Assembly: GCA_040880545.1 (NCBI GenBank)
Contig: JBBDIE010000139.1
Span: forward strand, 1 to 64,000
Length of the DNA stretch: 64,000 nt
From: M55B112 sp040880545
GTDB lineage: Bacteria; Bacteroidota; Bacteroidia; Bacteroidales; GCA-2748055
Direction of reading: 5' to 3'
Positions 18,657 through 27,972 of the stretch are shown here, piece by piece. The notes under the pieces are model-generated. The model had not been told where the DNA came from and did not search any database. It saw nothing but the letters and a program-made list of their open reading frames with translations. Position 1 is the stretch's first letter; each line of letters starts with the position of its first letter. The translations under genes were made by a program, and so were the position numbers.

Positions 18657-19466
18657 ATGGAAAGTGTAAAAGTTTTATTCGTTTCTCAGGAAATTACCCC
18701 CTATCTTTCAGAGAATGAAATGTCGCATATAGGGAGATATCTGCCACAGGGCATTCAGGAGACAGGCAAGGAGATACGGACATTTATGCCACGATATGGC
18801 AGCATCAATGAGCGAAGGAACCAATTACACGAGGTAATAAGGTTGTCGGGGATGAACCTGATCATTGACGATACGGACCATCCTCTTATAATTAAGGTGG
18901 CCTCTATCCAGTCTGCCAGAATGCAGGTGTATTTTATCGACAATGAAGATTATTTCCACAGGAAAGCAACAATGCAGGATCCTGAGGGCAGGTTTTATGA
19001 GGATAATGATGAAAGAATGATCTTTTTTGCAAGGGGAGTTCTTGAAACAGTCAGGAAACTCAGATGGTCACCTGATATTGTGCATTGTCATGGCTGGTTT
19101 ACATCCCTTGTTCCGGTTTACCTGAAAAAGGCATACAGGGAAGATCCGCTGTTTACTGATTCACGGGTAGTATTTTCTTTATACAACAACGGGTTCCAGA
19201 GTCCTATGGATAAAAGGCTCCAGGAGAAGGCTGTACTGAACAGTGTAAGTAAAAGTGACCTGGCAGAAATAAAGGAACCGAGCTATGAGAACCTGACCCG
19301 TCTTGCCCTGCAATATTCAGATGCTGTCATTCAGGGCAGCCCCGATCTTTCGGATGATATTTTGAAGATTATTAAAGAATCAGGGAAGCCAAACCTGGAA
19401 TATCAGGTTCCTGAAAAATATATCGATGAATATTCCGTTTTCTATGAAACAATTCTGAATTCATAA
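18657..19466 (+). CDS. Half-length starch/glycogen-synthase-like protein (GT5 N-domain only)
   Basis: A 269-residue protein matching only the N-terminal Rossmann half of GT5 glycogen synthases. It shows KVLFVSQEITPY at the start, the RTFMPRYGSIN segment and DIVHCHGWFTSLVPVYLK near residue 145. The lysine-x-glycine-glycine loop that binds ADP-glucose just after the first strand is absent (SENEMSHIGRYLP there). The whole C-terminal donor-binding domain is missing as well. It is therefore unlikely to be an active glycogen synthase and may be a binding or regulatory protein. It is first in an operon with the DUF4270 lipoprotein and glmS. Confidence 0.75.
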   Translation: MESVKVLFVSQEITPYLSENEMSHIGRYLPQGIQETGKEIRTFMPRYGSINERRNQLHEVIRLSGMNLIIDDTDHPLIIKVASIQSARMQVYFIDNEDYFHRKATMQDPEGRFYEDNDERMIFFARGVLETVRKLRWSPDIVHCHGWFTSLVPVYLKKAYREDPLFTDSRVVFSLYNNGFQSPMDKRLQEKAVLNSVSKSDLAEIKEPSYENLTRLALQYSDAVIQGSPDLSDDILKIIKESGKPNLEYQVPEKYIDEYSVFYETILNS

Positions 19467-19479
19467 CCTTACATTCTAT

Positions 19480-20862
19480 ATGAAGCAAAAAACAGTGGGG
19501 GTACGTAAAAGCAAATTCCGCTTTTCAGTATTAATTTCTGTTGTGTTAAGCGTGCTGTTGGTATCATGTGAGCCGGATAATAACCGGTTAGGGGTAGATA
19601 TATTTCCCTCTCAGGATACAATCCTGGTATTTGCTGATACGATTACCAACCTGGAAACCAGGCTTGTCAGATCCAGGCCCAGGCTGACTTCGATCACTAC
19701 GGCCAAACCGGATAAGAACAGGGTTTTTCTGCTGGGAAGCATGGCCGATACGATGACCGGCGTTTCAAAGGCCGAAATAGTAACTGAATTCGGCCTCTCC
19801 AGGATTGGAAACTTCGGCGAGGAACCCTATATTGATTCACTCTCACTTTGGTTCTATGTGGCCGATGTCATAGGAGATACGTCCCAGCCGATGCAGTTCA
19901 GGGTATATGAATTTCTCGACACTCTCCAAATGAACGAGGACTATTTCTCCGATTATGATGTTACAGGCAAATATAATCCTGTACCGCTTGTGGATGAAGT
20001 GGTTTTTCCGAAAGCGGGAGAGCTTCTTGAATTTAAAATTGACAATCCTGAATTGCTGGAGAGGATCAGGGCCGCAACAACACCATCGGATTCAATATTC
20101 GTGTACAATTCAAAATTCCAACGAAATTTTAACGGATTATACATCACTACCGAACCGGTCACTGAAGGAGGTTCCATGGCGAAACTCCAACTGGCCAACG
20201 AACAGGCAGGGTTGAGGTTCAAATATTACCATGATACGATTGTTGAAATCGCAGCAGATACCATTCCATTGAGCAATTACTATATCAGTTTTAATGAATA
20301 TTTTGCACAGAAGATCAATATATTCAGCCATGATTTTACCGGTACATCCATTGAAAGTCTGTTGGATAATCCGGATGCTGAGCCGGTCATGGGATATCTC
20401 CAGGGCATGGCAGGGGTGAATGTAAAGGTATCCATCCCCAACCCGGAAGAATATCTCGACAATCTGACGGCTATCAATACGGCCAGGCTGGTGTTTTATA
20501 TCGTTCCCGACAGTATCAGCGGCATTGCGGTTGAAGATTATCCCAACCAGCTGATGATGGAAACACAGCTTGACGATACCACGTACATTCCCATATACGA
20601 TTATGTAATCAATACAAACAGACACTACTTCGGACTGCTAACACAGTCGAACAAGAACAGTGCTTTTCTCGATCCGGTTTACTATTACAGTTTCAATATC
20701 GGAAGACATCTGCAGTCGGTCATCTCAGGGGAGATTGAAAACAAGGATATGTTCATTTTTGTTAACAACCCGGCAACCACAACAAACTTAATTAAATTTT
20801 GGAGCAACTATTCGGGCCAGAAAGGGGGTCTGAGGTTGGAGATCATATATACAAAGTTTTAA
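19480..20862 (+). CDS. DUF4270 family lipoprotein
   Basis: A 460-residue predicted lipoprotein. It has a basic N-terminus, a hydrophobic stretch and the lipobox LLVSC at about residue 30, followed by EPDNNRLGVDIFPSQDTI, the usual opening of DUF4270. The rest is beta-rich (many alternating hydrophobics, e.g. LSLWFYVADVIG, ARLVFYIVPD) and ends with LRLEIIYTKF. DUF4270 has no established function. It lies 13 bp after the GT5-like gene and 3 bp before glmS, so it is translated with an amino-sugar biosynthesis enzyme. Confidence 0.82.
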   Translation: MKQKTVGVRKSKFRFSVLISVVLSVLLVSCEPDNNRLGVDIFPSQDTILVFADTITNLETRLVRSRPRLTSITTAKPDKNRVFLLGSMADTMTGVSKAEIVTEFGLSRIGNFGEEPYIDSLSLWFYVADVIGDTSQPMQFRVYEFLDTLQMNEDYFSDYDVTGKYNPVPLVDEVVFPKAGELLEFKIDNPELLERIRAATTPSDSIFVYNSKFQRNFNGLYITTEPVTEGGSMAKLQLANEQAGLRFKYYHDTIVEIAADTIPLSNYYISFNEYFAQKINIFSHDFTGTSIESLLDNPDAEPVMGYLQGMAGVNVKVSIPNPEEYLDNLTAINTARLVFYIVPDSISGIAVEDYPNQLMMETQLDDTTYIPIYDYVINTNRHYFGLLTQSNKNSAFLDPVYYYSFNIGRHLQSVISGEIENKDMFIFVNNPATTTNLIKFWSNYSGQKGGLRLEIIYTKF

Positions 20863-20865
20863 ATT

Positions 20866-22704
20866 ATGTGTGGAATAGTAGGTTACATAGGCCACAGGAA
20901 TGCATATCCAATCCTGCTTAAGGGGTTGAAACGGCTTGAATACAGGGGATATGATTCAGCCGGCGTTGCATTACTGAACGGAAAAGTAAATGTCTACAAG
21001 AAACAAGGCAAGGTTACAGAACTTGAAGATTTTGTCACCGGTCAGGATATATCAGGGAACATTGGGATAGGACATACCAGGTGGGCCACCCATGGTGAGC
21101 CAAGCGACCTGAATGCACATCCTCACATGTCTCAAAACGGAATATTTACAATTATTCACAATGGAATAATTGAAAATTACACCTATTTAAAAGATAGTCT
21201 TAGCGAGCAGGGTTATTCATTCAAAAGTGAGACAGATACAGAGGTGCTTGCCAATCTTATTGAATATATTTACCGGACGCAGGAAGTATCGGCAGAAGTA
21301 GCCGTACGCCTGGCTTTGTCGCGGGTGATCGGGGCCTACGGACTTGTAATCCTGTGCAGGGATGAAAAAGATAAGATCATTGCTGCCAGGAAGAGCAGCC
21401 CACTGGTGATCGGGCTGGGTGATAATGAATATTTTCTGGCATCTGATGCAACTCCAATCATAGAATACACAGACAGGGTAATTTATTTGGACAATGATGA
21501 TATTGCCATCATCAAGCATGATGAGTTGGTATTGAAAACCACCATGAAAGATGACGGCCTGGAACCAAGGATCCAGACACTTGATCTGGGTATTTCAGAG
21601 ATAGAGAAGAACGGGTATGATCATTTCATGTTAAAGGAGATATTCGAGCAGCCCAGGGCCATCAGAGACACATTCAGAGGACGGCTGAAGCTGGATACCA
21701 ATGAGATCAAGCTGGGAGGGCTATTCAATGTTTACGATCAGTTAATTGATGCAAAGCGGATCATCATACTTGCATGCGGCACCTCCTGGCATGCAGGGCT
21801 TGTGGGGGAATATCTCTTTGAGGATCTGGCAAGGGTACAGGTGGAGGTCGATTATGCTTCGGAATTCAGGTACCGGAACCCGGTCATTTCGAAAGAAGAT
21901 ATTGTGATAGCCATTTCCCAAAGCGGGGAAACTGCCGATACACTGGCAGCGATCCAACTGGCAAAAGAGAATGGAGCAACCGTATTGGGTATCTGTAACG
22001 TAGTTGGATCAAGTATTTCCAGGGAGACACATGCCGGTGTGTATACCCACGCAGGTCCGGAGATCGGGGTGGCATCCACGAAGGCATTCACTGCCCAGGT
22101 CACGGTACTTACAATGATGGCACTGATGGTTGCCCGCGGGAAGGGTTTGATTCCGGATGACCGGTTTGCCACATTACTGAATGAGTTGGAAGACATTCCC
22201 GGTAAGATAGAGTTGATTCTGGAGAAGAATGATCAGTTCAAGGCGATCGCGGATATATACAAGAATGTGACCAATGCGCTATACCTGGGCAGGGGAGTTT
22301 CCTATCCGGTTGCATTGGAAGGTGCGCTAAAGCTGAAAGAGATTTCGTATATACATGCAGAAGGGTACCCTGCCGCCGAGATGAAGCATGGCCCAATTGC
22401 ATTGATCGATGAGAATATGCCGGTGGTTGTAATTGCAACGAAAGACAGCTCGTACGACAAGATCGTTAGCAACGTACAGGAAGTTAAAGCCAGGAACGGG
22501 ATAGTAATAGCCATCGTAACCGAGGGAGATGACACCATAGAAAAGATGGCCGACCATGTGATCGCCATCCCAGCCACTGACCCGGTTCTTGTTTCCATTC
22601 TCTCTTCCATTCCGTTACAACTTATAGCCTATCACATTGCCGTAATGCGCAACTGCGATGTTGATCAGCCCAGGAATTTGGCCAAGTCGGTGACGGTGGA
22701 GTAG
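20866..22704 (+). CDS. glmS: Glutamine-fructose-6-phosphate aminotransferase
   Basis: GlmS makes glucosamine 6-phosphate from fructose 6-phosphate and glutamine, the first step toward UDP-GlcNAc for cell wall and glycans. The 612-residue protein has the N-terminal glutaminase domain with catalytic Cys2 (MCGIVGYIGH), the HTRWATHG motif and NGIIENY. Two SIS domains follow (e.g. ACGTSWHAG, SQSGETADT, GPEIGVASTKAFT). It ends with the invariant DQPRNLAKSVTVE tail. No glmS ribozyme was seen upstream; only 3 bp separate it from the DUF4270 gene. Confidence 0.98.
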   Translation: MCGIVGYIGHRNAYPILLKGLKRLEYRGYDSAGVALLNGKVNVYKKQGKVTELEDFVTGQDISGNIGIGHTRWATHGEPSDLNAHPHMSQNGIFTIIHNGIIENYTYLKDSLSEQGYSFKSETDTEVLANLIEYIYRTQEVSAEVAVRLALSRVIGAYGLVILCRDEKDKIIAARKSSPLVIGLGDNEYFLASDATPIIEYTDRVIYLDNDDIAIIKHDELVLKTTMKDDGLEPRIQTLDLGISEIEKNGYDHFMLKEIFEQPRAIRDTFRGRLKLDTNEIKLGGLFNVYDQLIDAKRIIILACGTSWHAGLVGEYLFEDLARVQVEVDYASEFRYRNPVISKEDIVIAISQSGETADTLAAIQLAKENGATVLGICNVVGSSISRETHAGVYTHAGPEIGVASTKAFTAQVTVLTMMALMVARGKGLIPDDRFATLLNELEDIPGKIELILEKNDQFKAIADIYKNVTNALYLGRGVSYPVALEGALKLKEISYIHAEGYPAAEMKHGPIALIDENMPVVVIATKDSSYDKIVSNVQEVKARNGIVIAIVTEGDDTIEKMADHVIAIPATDPVLVSILSSIPLQLIAYHIAVMRNCDVDQPRNLAKSVTVE

Positions 22705-22757
22705 AAACTATGCCTGGAACCGGATTATCTGTCAATTTCAATATGGGAGATTGATTC

Positions 22758-23540
22758 CTAGGCTATAATTACATTTACACCAGCCTCTTTCAGTATCTTT
22801 TCATCAGATGGGGATATCCCGGAGTCTGTAATGATGGTGTTGATACTAGAAACCGGACAGATAAAGGTAAGGCTCCTGCGATTAAACTTGCTTGAATCAG
22901 CAACAAGGATCACCTCCTTGGCAATGTCAATCATGATCTCATTCAGATGCGCCTCCTCCTGGTTTGGAGTATAAGCTCCTGTCAAAGGGTCAAATCCGTC
23001 GACCCCAATATAAACCTTGTCGACATATAAGTTTCGAAAGTTTTTTGCAGCAAATGGCCCCACAAGTGACAAGGAATTCTGCCTTAAATATCCCCCTGGA
23101 ATAATGATGTTTATTAACGGATTCTGTACCAGAATGTTGACTATATTTATCGCATTGGTTATCACAGAAAGATTTTTCTTGGTAGAAAGATTCTTGGCGA
23201 TCTCAGCAGTTGTAGTACCCGAGTCCAGAATGATGGTTTCGGAATCATGTATAAATTCAGCGGCTTTCTTTCCGATTCTTGACTTTTCGGGGTAGTGTAA
23301 TTTATGTTTGTCCGAAAGGTTGAAGTCCAGCGATACACGTCCTTCCATTTTCAACGCTCCTCCACGTGCCCTGATCAAATGGTTCTTTTTTTCGAGTTGA
23401 TCGAGGTCATTCCGAATTGTAACTTCGCTGACTTTAAAGAGTTTACTCAGTTCGTGAACATATACCTTGCCGTTTTCACGGAGTAATTCAAGAATTTTTT
23501 CACGCCGGTCTACCGTCGCTTTTTTCAGACTGTCTTCCAT
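22758..23540 (-). CDS. DeoR/GlpR-family transcription regulator
   Basis: A 260-residue sugar-phosphate-responsive repressor of the DeoR family. The N-terminal winged helix-turn-helix (about residues 12-65) shows RREKILELLRENGKVYVHEL and VSEVTIRNDLDQLE. The C-terminal DeoRC effector domain has DSGTTTAEIA and the VDGFDPLTGAYTPNQEEAHLN segment. It is transcribed away from the agaS operon across a 180-bp AT-rich intergenic region. Together with AgaR-type precedents this makes it the likely local regulator, responding to a galactosamine or tagatose phosphate. Its own control by the same region is probable. Confidence 0.9.
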   Translation of the reverse strand: MEDSLKKATVDRREKILELLRENGKVYVHELSKLFKVSEVTIRNDLDQLEKKNHLIRARGGALKMEGRVSLDFNLSDKHKLHYPEKSRIGKKAAEFIHDSETIILDSGTTTAEIAKNLSTKKNLSVITNAINIVNILVQNPLINIIIPGGYLRQNSLSLVGPFAAKNFRNLYVDKVYIGVDGFDPLTGAYTPNQEEAHLNEIMIDIAKEVILVADSSKFNRRSLTFICPVSSINTIITDSGISPSDEKILKEAGVNVIIA

Positions 23541-23607
23541 AATTTATGCAAATTCAGGTAGTAAAGCTAAAAATAATAATTTAAAGTATTTCCTTTTCTT
23601 AAATGTA

Positions 23608-23717
23608 TAAAATATAGGAATATAAATTATCCGAAATTATATAACAAGTAAAAAAAAGTTATTATATTTGAAAAACAATAATACGAAAGTATATAGCAAT
23701 ATATAATAAAATATAGG
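23608..23717. repeat. 11-bp direct repeat pair in the deoR-agaS intergenic region
   Basis: TAAAATATAGG occurs at 23608-23618 and again at 23707-23717, 99 bp apart on the same strand, near the two ends of the divergent regulatory region. The right copy ends 3 bp before the agaS ATG. The region is AT-rich, so chance cannot be excluded, but the shared GG end makes regulator binding sites plausible. Confidence 0.4.
23663..23692 (+). promoter_or_regulatory. agaS operon -7 box and palindromic operator candidate
   Basis: TATATTTG (23663-23670) matches TAnnTTTG exactly and predicts a start of transcription near 23677. Immediately downstream lies the 12-bp palindromic ATACGAAAGTAT (23681-23692; arms ATAC/GTAT), well placed as a repressor roadblock. 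Its reverse complement contains ACTTTCGTAT, which is also found before the PKD lipoprotein gene and in a near copy before susC. Confidence 0.5.
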
Positions 23718-23720
23718 TGA

Positions 23721-24878
23721 ATGGAATATTTTGGTATAAATGAGGAGGAGTTATCCGCCAGGGGCGGTCTGGATACAGCCAGGGAGATATGGAATCAGCC
23801 GTACGTATGGGGGTTGACATTTCAAAAGATAATTGAAGAAAGCAGGCAAATTTCGGATTTTTGGAATATTGCCCTTAAAAACAGCAGGAAGATCATACTA
23901 ACAGGTGCAGGCACAAGTGCATACATCGGGTATTCCCTTGAGGGTACCTTCATGCGAAATACTGGTATTTCGACGGTTTCTATTCCTACTACACATCTGG
24001 TTACGCATCCGAAAGATTATTTTCAGCCTGACCTTCCAGTGCTGATCATTTCATTTGCACGGTCTGGAAATAGTCCGGAAAGTGTCGCAGTAATGAAACT
24101 TGCAGACAGTATTTGTAAAAGCTGTTACCACCTGGTGATTACTTGCGATAAAGATGGTGCACTGGCTAATTATAAGTCAGCAAACGGGAAATATTCATTC
24201 GTCCTGCCGGAAGAATCCAATGATCATGCCCTGGCAATGACCAGTAGTTATACAGGGATGCTGTTCGCAGGGTTACTTATTTCGAGGATTGACAAGGCTA
24301 ATTCTCTAAGGGACCAGGTAATAACATTGAAGGAATACGGAAATAAAATATTAAAAGGTTATTCAGATAAACTCAAAGAAATTGCAGAACTTGAATTTGA
24401 AAGGGTTGTATTTTTGGGTTCGGGTCCGCTTTACGGTACCTCCACAGAATCTCATTTGAAGCTCCAGGAACTTTCCGACGGGCAGGTTATTTGTAAAAAC
24501 GATACATTTCTGGCTTTTCGTCATGGTCCTAAAGCTGTAGTAAATGAAAAGACGGTGATCGTGATGTTATTCTCCAACAACGAACAGGTCCAGCGGTATG
24601 AGCGGGATTTTGTAGCTTCTCTTGGAAGAGGGAAGAGGGCCATGTTACAGGTTGGTGTTTCAGAAGAGCCGATTGCCGGGATGGACCTTGATGTTTCGGT
24701 CATATTTTCAGAAGACGGAAAGAAATTAGACGAGGAATTCCTGGCAATTTGCAGTGTAATGCCTGCCCAGATACTCGGGTTGTTTAAATCACTTAACCTT
24801 GGATTGAAGCCCGATAATCCATCAACCACCGGGGCAATTTCCCGTGTAGTGGAAGGAGTGAAGATTTATGATTTTTGA
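23721..24878 (+). CDS. agaS: SIS-domain AgaS-type sugar-phosphate deaminase/isomerase
   Basis: A 385-residue double-SIS protein of the AgaS family. AgaS deaminates and isomerises galactosamine 6-phosphate to tagatose 6-phosphate in the cytoplasm. Motifs include ILTGAGTSAYIGYSLEG, SFARSGNSPESVAV, the mid-protein VFLGSGPLYGTSTES and AFRHGPKAVV. Its length matches E. coli AgaS. It opens an operon with gatZ-, pfkB- and gatY-like genes that carry out the next steps of the same pathway, which supports the assignment strongly. GlmS-like SIS proteins for other sugars are the main alternative. Confidence 0.88.
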   Translation: MEYFGINEEELSARGGLDTAREIWNQPYVWGLTFQKIIEESRQISDFWNIALKNSRKIILTGAGTSAYIGYSLEGTFMRNTGISTVSIPTTHLVTHPKDYFQPDLPVLIISFARSGNSPESVAVMKLADSICKSCYHLVITCDKDGALANYKSANGKYSFVLPEESNDHALAMTSSYTGMLFAGLLISRIDKANSLRDQVITLKEYGNKILKGYSDKLKEIAELEFERVVFLGSGPLYGTSTESHLKLQELSDGQVICKNDTFLAFRHGPKAVVNEKTVIVMLFSNNEQVQRYERDFVASLGRGKRAMLQVGVSEEPIAGMDLDVSVIFSEDGKKLDEEFLAICSVMPAQILGLFKSLNLGLKPDNPSTTGAISRVVEGVKIYDF

Positions 24879-24901
24879 TGAATGTTTGAGAAAGGACCGG
24901 A

Positions 24902-26167
24902 ATGAATAGAATATTACGACAAAAAGCAAAAGAGGCGGGTGTATCATTACTTGAATATTTGCTTCTTCGGATCGATCAGCTGGAAAAGGAGACATCTGTA
25001 AAGAGGACAATATTTGCAGCTTGTCCAAATTCTATTTCGGTTTTAAAGGCCTCCCTTATTTCAGCAAAGAGAAACAATGCCCCCATTAAGTTTGCAGCCA
25101 CACTGAACCAGGTGGATACGGATGGAGGCTATACAGGCTTTACACAGAAGGAATTTGTTGATACTATCAGGGAGCAGGCGCGCATAATCAACTTTACCGG
25201 ACCGGTAATTATCGCTGTGGACCATGGAGGGCCATGGCTGAAAGACAGGCACCGGCTTGAAGGATATAGTTATGAGGAGTCCATGAATGCGGTTAAAAAC
25301 TCCTTTGAAAAGGCGATTGATGCACAATATGACATGATTCATGTTGATCCTACAATCGATATAACCTTACCGAAAGGAGTACCAATTGATATTGATGTAG
25401 TTGCAGAAAGAACCGTTGATCTCATTGCTCATTGCGAAGCCCACAGGAAGAGCAGGGGTCTTGACAGGATCGCTTATGAAGTGGGTACCGAAGAGGTGCA
25501 CGGCGGACTTGCTGATATGAATGTTTTTACTCGTTTCCTCAATTTGTTGAGGACCGGATTGCATGAAAACAAGCTTGATGATGTCTGGCCATGTTTTGTC
25601 GTGGGTAAGGTGGGAACAGATCTTCATACCACAATGTTTGACCCGGTGGTGGCAAGGCAGTTAACAGATACTGTAGTTCCCTATGGCAGTAGAATAAAAG
25701 GTCATTACTCCGACAGCGTGGATAATCCGGAGCAGTACCCTTTATCCGGGATGGGGGCAGCCAACGTCGGACCTGAATTTACTGAGCGGGAGTACGATGG
25801 CCTGATTGAACTTCACAACCTCGAACAGGATCTGTTCAGGAAAGGTAAAGTAGCCAAAATATCAGGGATCAAAGAACGTCTCTGGGAGGCAGTAATCGAA
25901 TCTGATCGCTGGAAAAAGTGGCTGAATGAAGATGAGTCCCAGGATGATTTTTATGCGCTTGAAGAGGCGAGGCAACTCTGGCTCATTAAAACAGGATGCA
26001 GGTATATCTGGGAAAATCCGGAAGTTGTAGCAGCACGAACAAAGCTCTACGCGAATATGGAGCACAATGGAATTAAGGCAGAGGAGATTGTATTGACAAG
26101 TATCGGACAGGCAATGGACAGATATTTCCATACATTTAATCTTGTAAACCTGGCAGATTTATTATAG
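24902..26167 (+). CDS. Tagatose-bisphosphate aldolase accessory subunit (GatZ/KbaZ family)
   Basis: A 421-residue GatZ/KbaZ-family protein. In enterobacteria this subunit stabilises the catalytic class II aldolase GatY/KbaY, which splits tagatose 1,6-bisphosphate. The protein shows the family's barrel pattern (TIFAACPNSISVL, VIIAVDHGGPW, YDMIHVDPTID, YEVGTEEVHGG, VGKVGTDLHTT), with no metal-binding set of its own. It starts 23 bp after agaS and lies one gene before the pfkB kinase. The catalytic partner is encoded two genes downstream. Confidence 0.88.
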   Translation: MNRILRQKAKEAGVSLLEYLLLRIDQLEKETSVKRTIFAACPNSISVLKASLISAKRNNAPIKFAATLNQVDTDGGYTGFTQKEFVDTIREQARIINFTGPVIIAVDHGGPWLKDRHRLEGYSYEESMNAVKNSFEKAIDAQYDMIHVDPTIDITLPKGVPIDIDVVAERTVDLIAHCEAHRKSRGLDRIAYEVGTEEVHGGLADMNVFTRFLNLLRTGLHENKLDDVWPCFVVGKVGTDLHTTMFDPVVARQLTDTVVPYGSRIKGHYSDSVDNPEQYPLSGMGAANVGPEFTEREYDGLIELHNLEQDLFRKGKVAKISGIKERLWEAVIESDRWKKWLNEDESQDDFYALEEARQLWLIKTGCRYIWENPEVVAARTKLYANMEHNGIKAEEIVLTSIGQAMDRYFHTFNLVNLADLL

Positions 26168-26184
26168 ACAGGAAAAAAGCATAA

Positions 26185-27141
26185 ATGATGAAGCATCCAC
26201 AAAAATTTGATGTACTGGTAGTTGGTGAACTGAACATCGATTTGATACTAAACAAAATTGCAGGATTTCCTGAGATGGACAAAGAGATTCTCGCTGAAGA
26301 AATGGTAGTTACACTGGGTAGTAGTTCTGCAATTTTTGCAAACAACCTCAGCATTCTCGGGTCGAAAGTAACTTATCTGGGTAAGGTGGGAACCGATAAT
26401 TTTGCAGATAAAGTAATCGACACCCTTAAGTTGTCAGGGGTGGATACCAGCAACATTGTTTCAACATCAGGTTTTCTTACAGGATTAACAGTAGCGCTGA
26501 ATTATGACAATGACCGGGCCATGGTTACCTATCCCGGAGCTATGAGTGATTTGAATATTGGGGATATCAGCCCTGAAGTCCTTCGATCCGCCGGTCATAT
26601 GCATCTAAGCTCCATTTTTCTGCAGGAAGGACTGAAGCCTGATGTAATTGAATTGTTCAGGAGAGCCAAAGAGGCGGGGCTCACAACCTCTTTTGATCCG
26701 CAGTGGGACCCCAGTGAAAATTGGGATATTGACCTGAAGGCACTGTTGCCTTACGTGGATGTATTTTTGCCCAATGAGAGTGAATTAAGGCAATTTACTG
26801 GCAGAGAAACAATTGAAGACGGATTAGCGTCTATTAAACCATTCTGTAATGTGGTTGTTGTAAAAAACGGGACCCAGGGAGCGGTGATGTGGGATAAAAC
26901 AAGTATCACAAAGCAAAAGGCATATCTTAATGAGAAGGTGGTAGATGCCATTGGTGCCGGAGACAGTTTTAATTCAGGATTTATCCACAAATATATCCAC
27001 GGGAAATCTTTGGAGGAGTGTGTTGCGTTCGCAGCGCTTACAGGCGCATTGAATACAACAGGTTCCGGCGGAACCTCTGCCTTTGAATCACTTGATAAGT
27101 TAAAAAGAACTGCCCTGGAAAAATTTAAATACGCAATATAA
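26185..27141 (+). CDS. PfkB-family sugar kinase
   Basis: A 318-residue ribokinase/PfkB-family kinase. It shows the N-terminal VGELNIDLILN signature, the two-glycine region TYLGKVGTDNFADKV and the C-terminal DAIGAGDSFNSGF, where the aspartate is the catalytic base. By operon context its most likely job is phosphorylating tagatose 6-phosphate to tagatose 1,6-bisphosphate. No separate amino-sugar kinase is present, so phosphorylation of the incoming galactosamine or N-acetylgalactosamine is an alternative. It lies 17 bp after the gatZ-like gene and 1 bp before the aldolase. Confidence 0.88.
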   Translation: MMKHPQKFDVLVVGELNIDLILNKIAGFPEMDKEILAEEMVVTLGSSSAIFANNLSILGSKVTYLGKVGTDNFADKVIDTLKLSGVDTSNIVSTSGFLTGLTVALNYDNDRAMVTYPGAMSDLNIGDISPEVLRSAGHMHLSSIFLQEGLKPDVIELFRRAKEAGLTTSFDPQWDPSENWDIDLKALLPYVDVFLPNESELRQFTGRETIEDGLASIKPFCNVVVVKNGTQGAVMWDKTSITKQKAYLNEKVVDAIGAGDSFNSGFIHKYIHGKSLEECVAFAALTGALNTTGSGGTSAFESLDKLKRTALEKFKYAI

Positions 27142-27142
27142 G

Positions 27143-27961
27143 ATGAGGCTACAAGATAAATTATCGGAACTTCGGGACCGGAGGGCGGCCATATTGGCGA
27201 CCAACTTTTACAACCTGGAAACTTTGAATGCGGTATTGGCAGCTGCCAAAGCCGAGAGTGCCTCGATCATTTTACAACTTTCGGAAAGTTCAATAAATTA
27301 TATGGGACTTGAACTGGCAGCCAGTATGGCTAAAACGGCCATTCAGGTATCGGGTGTTGAAGGGTGGCTGCACCTGGATCATGGAAGTAGTGTTGCGTTG
27401 GTTCAAAGATGCCTGGATGCAGGATTTGATTCGGTAATGATTGATGCCAGCGAGAAGCCGATGGCGGAAAATATTAAAGTTACCAGGGAGGTTGTAAAGC
27501 TCGCTGAAAAATATGGAGTCAATGTTGAAGCAGAGCTGGGTTATATTGCCAAGCTAAACCAGGAGCAGGCACATATGGGATTTACGCAGCCGGAAGAAGC
27601 ACTACAATTCATTGAACAGACAGGGGTAGATGCGCTGGCAGTATCCATCGGATCGGCTCATGGCTTTTATAAGGTAGAACCTGAACTTGATTTGGAACTA
27701 TTAAGCAGGATCAGGGCGGTGGTACAAACACCACTGGTACTTCACGGAAGTTCGGGCATACCTGATGCTGTAATAGTCCAGGCAGTTAAGAACGGAATCA
27801 CTAAGATCAACCTGGCCACAGAGATAAAAAATGCCTTCATGCAACAATTGAAGAGGGAACTGACCGGTACAGATGAAATTGACCTGAGGATCGTATTCCC
27901 CAAAGCCACAATAAAAGCACAGGAACTGATACAAAATAAACTGCGGGTAATTACCCGGTAA
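27143..27961 (+). CDS. Class II tagatose/fructose-bisphosphate aldolase (GatY/KbaY-like)
   Basis: A 272-residue zinc-dependent class II aldolase. Metal and catalytic motifs are visible: LHLDHGSS, SVMIDASE, VEAELGYI, GSAHGFYK and LHGSSG. The phosphate-binding KINLATEIK follows. The usual HGGSG is LHGSSG here. With a GatZ partner, AgaS and a PfkB kinase in the same operon, the substrate is best read as tagatose 1,6-bisphosphate, giving glyceraldehyde 3-phosphate and dihydroxyacetone phosphate. It is the last cytoplasmic enzyme of the operon and is followed 11 bp on by exported lipoproteins. Confidence 0.9.
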   Translation: MRLQDKLSELRDRRAAILATNFYNLETLNAVLAAAKAESASIILQLSESSINYMGLELAASMAKTAIQVSGVEGWLHLDHGSSVALVQRCLDAGFDSVMIDASEKPMAENIKVTREVVKLAEKYGVNVEAELGYIAKLNQEQAHMGFTQPEEALQFIEQTGVDALAVSIGSAHGFYKVEPELDLELLSRIRAVVQTPLVLHGSSGIPDAVIVQAVKNGITKINLATEIKNAFMQQLKRELTGTDEIDLRIVFPKATIKAQELIQNKLRVITR

Positions 27962-27972
27962 ATAAGATAATT

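Noticed and set aside
18657..19466. Annotation as active glycogen synthase
   Set aside because: The donor-binding C-domain and the Lys-x-Gly-Gly loop are both missing.
20840..20866. glmS riboswitch/ribozyme
   Set aside because: Only 3 bp separate the DUF4270 stop from the glmS ATG, and no ribozyme core was seen upstream.
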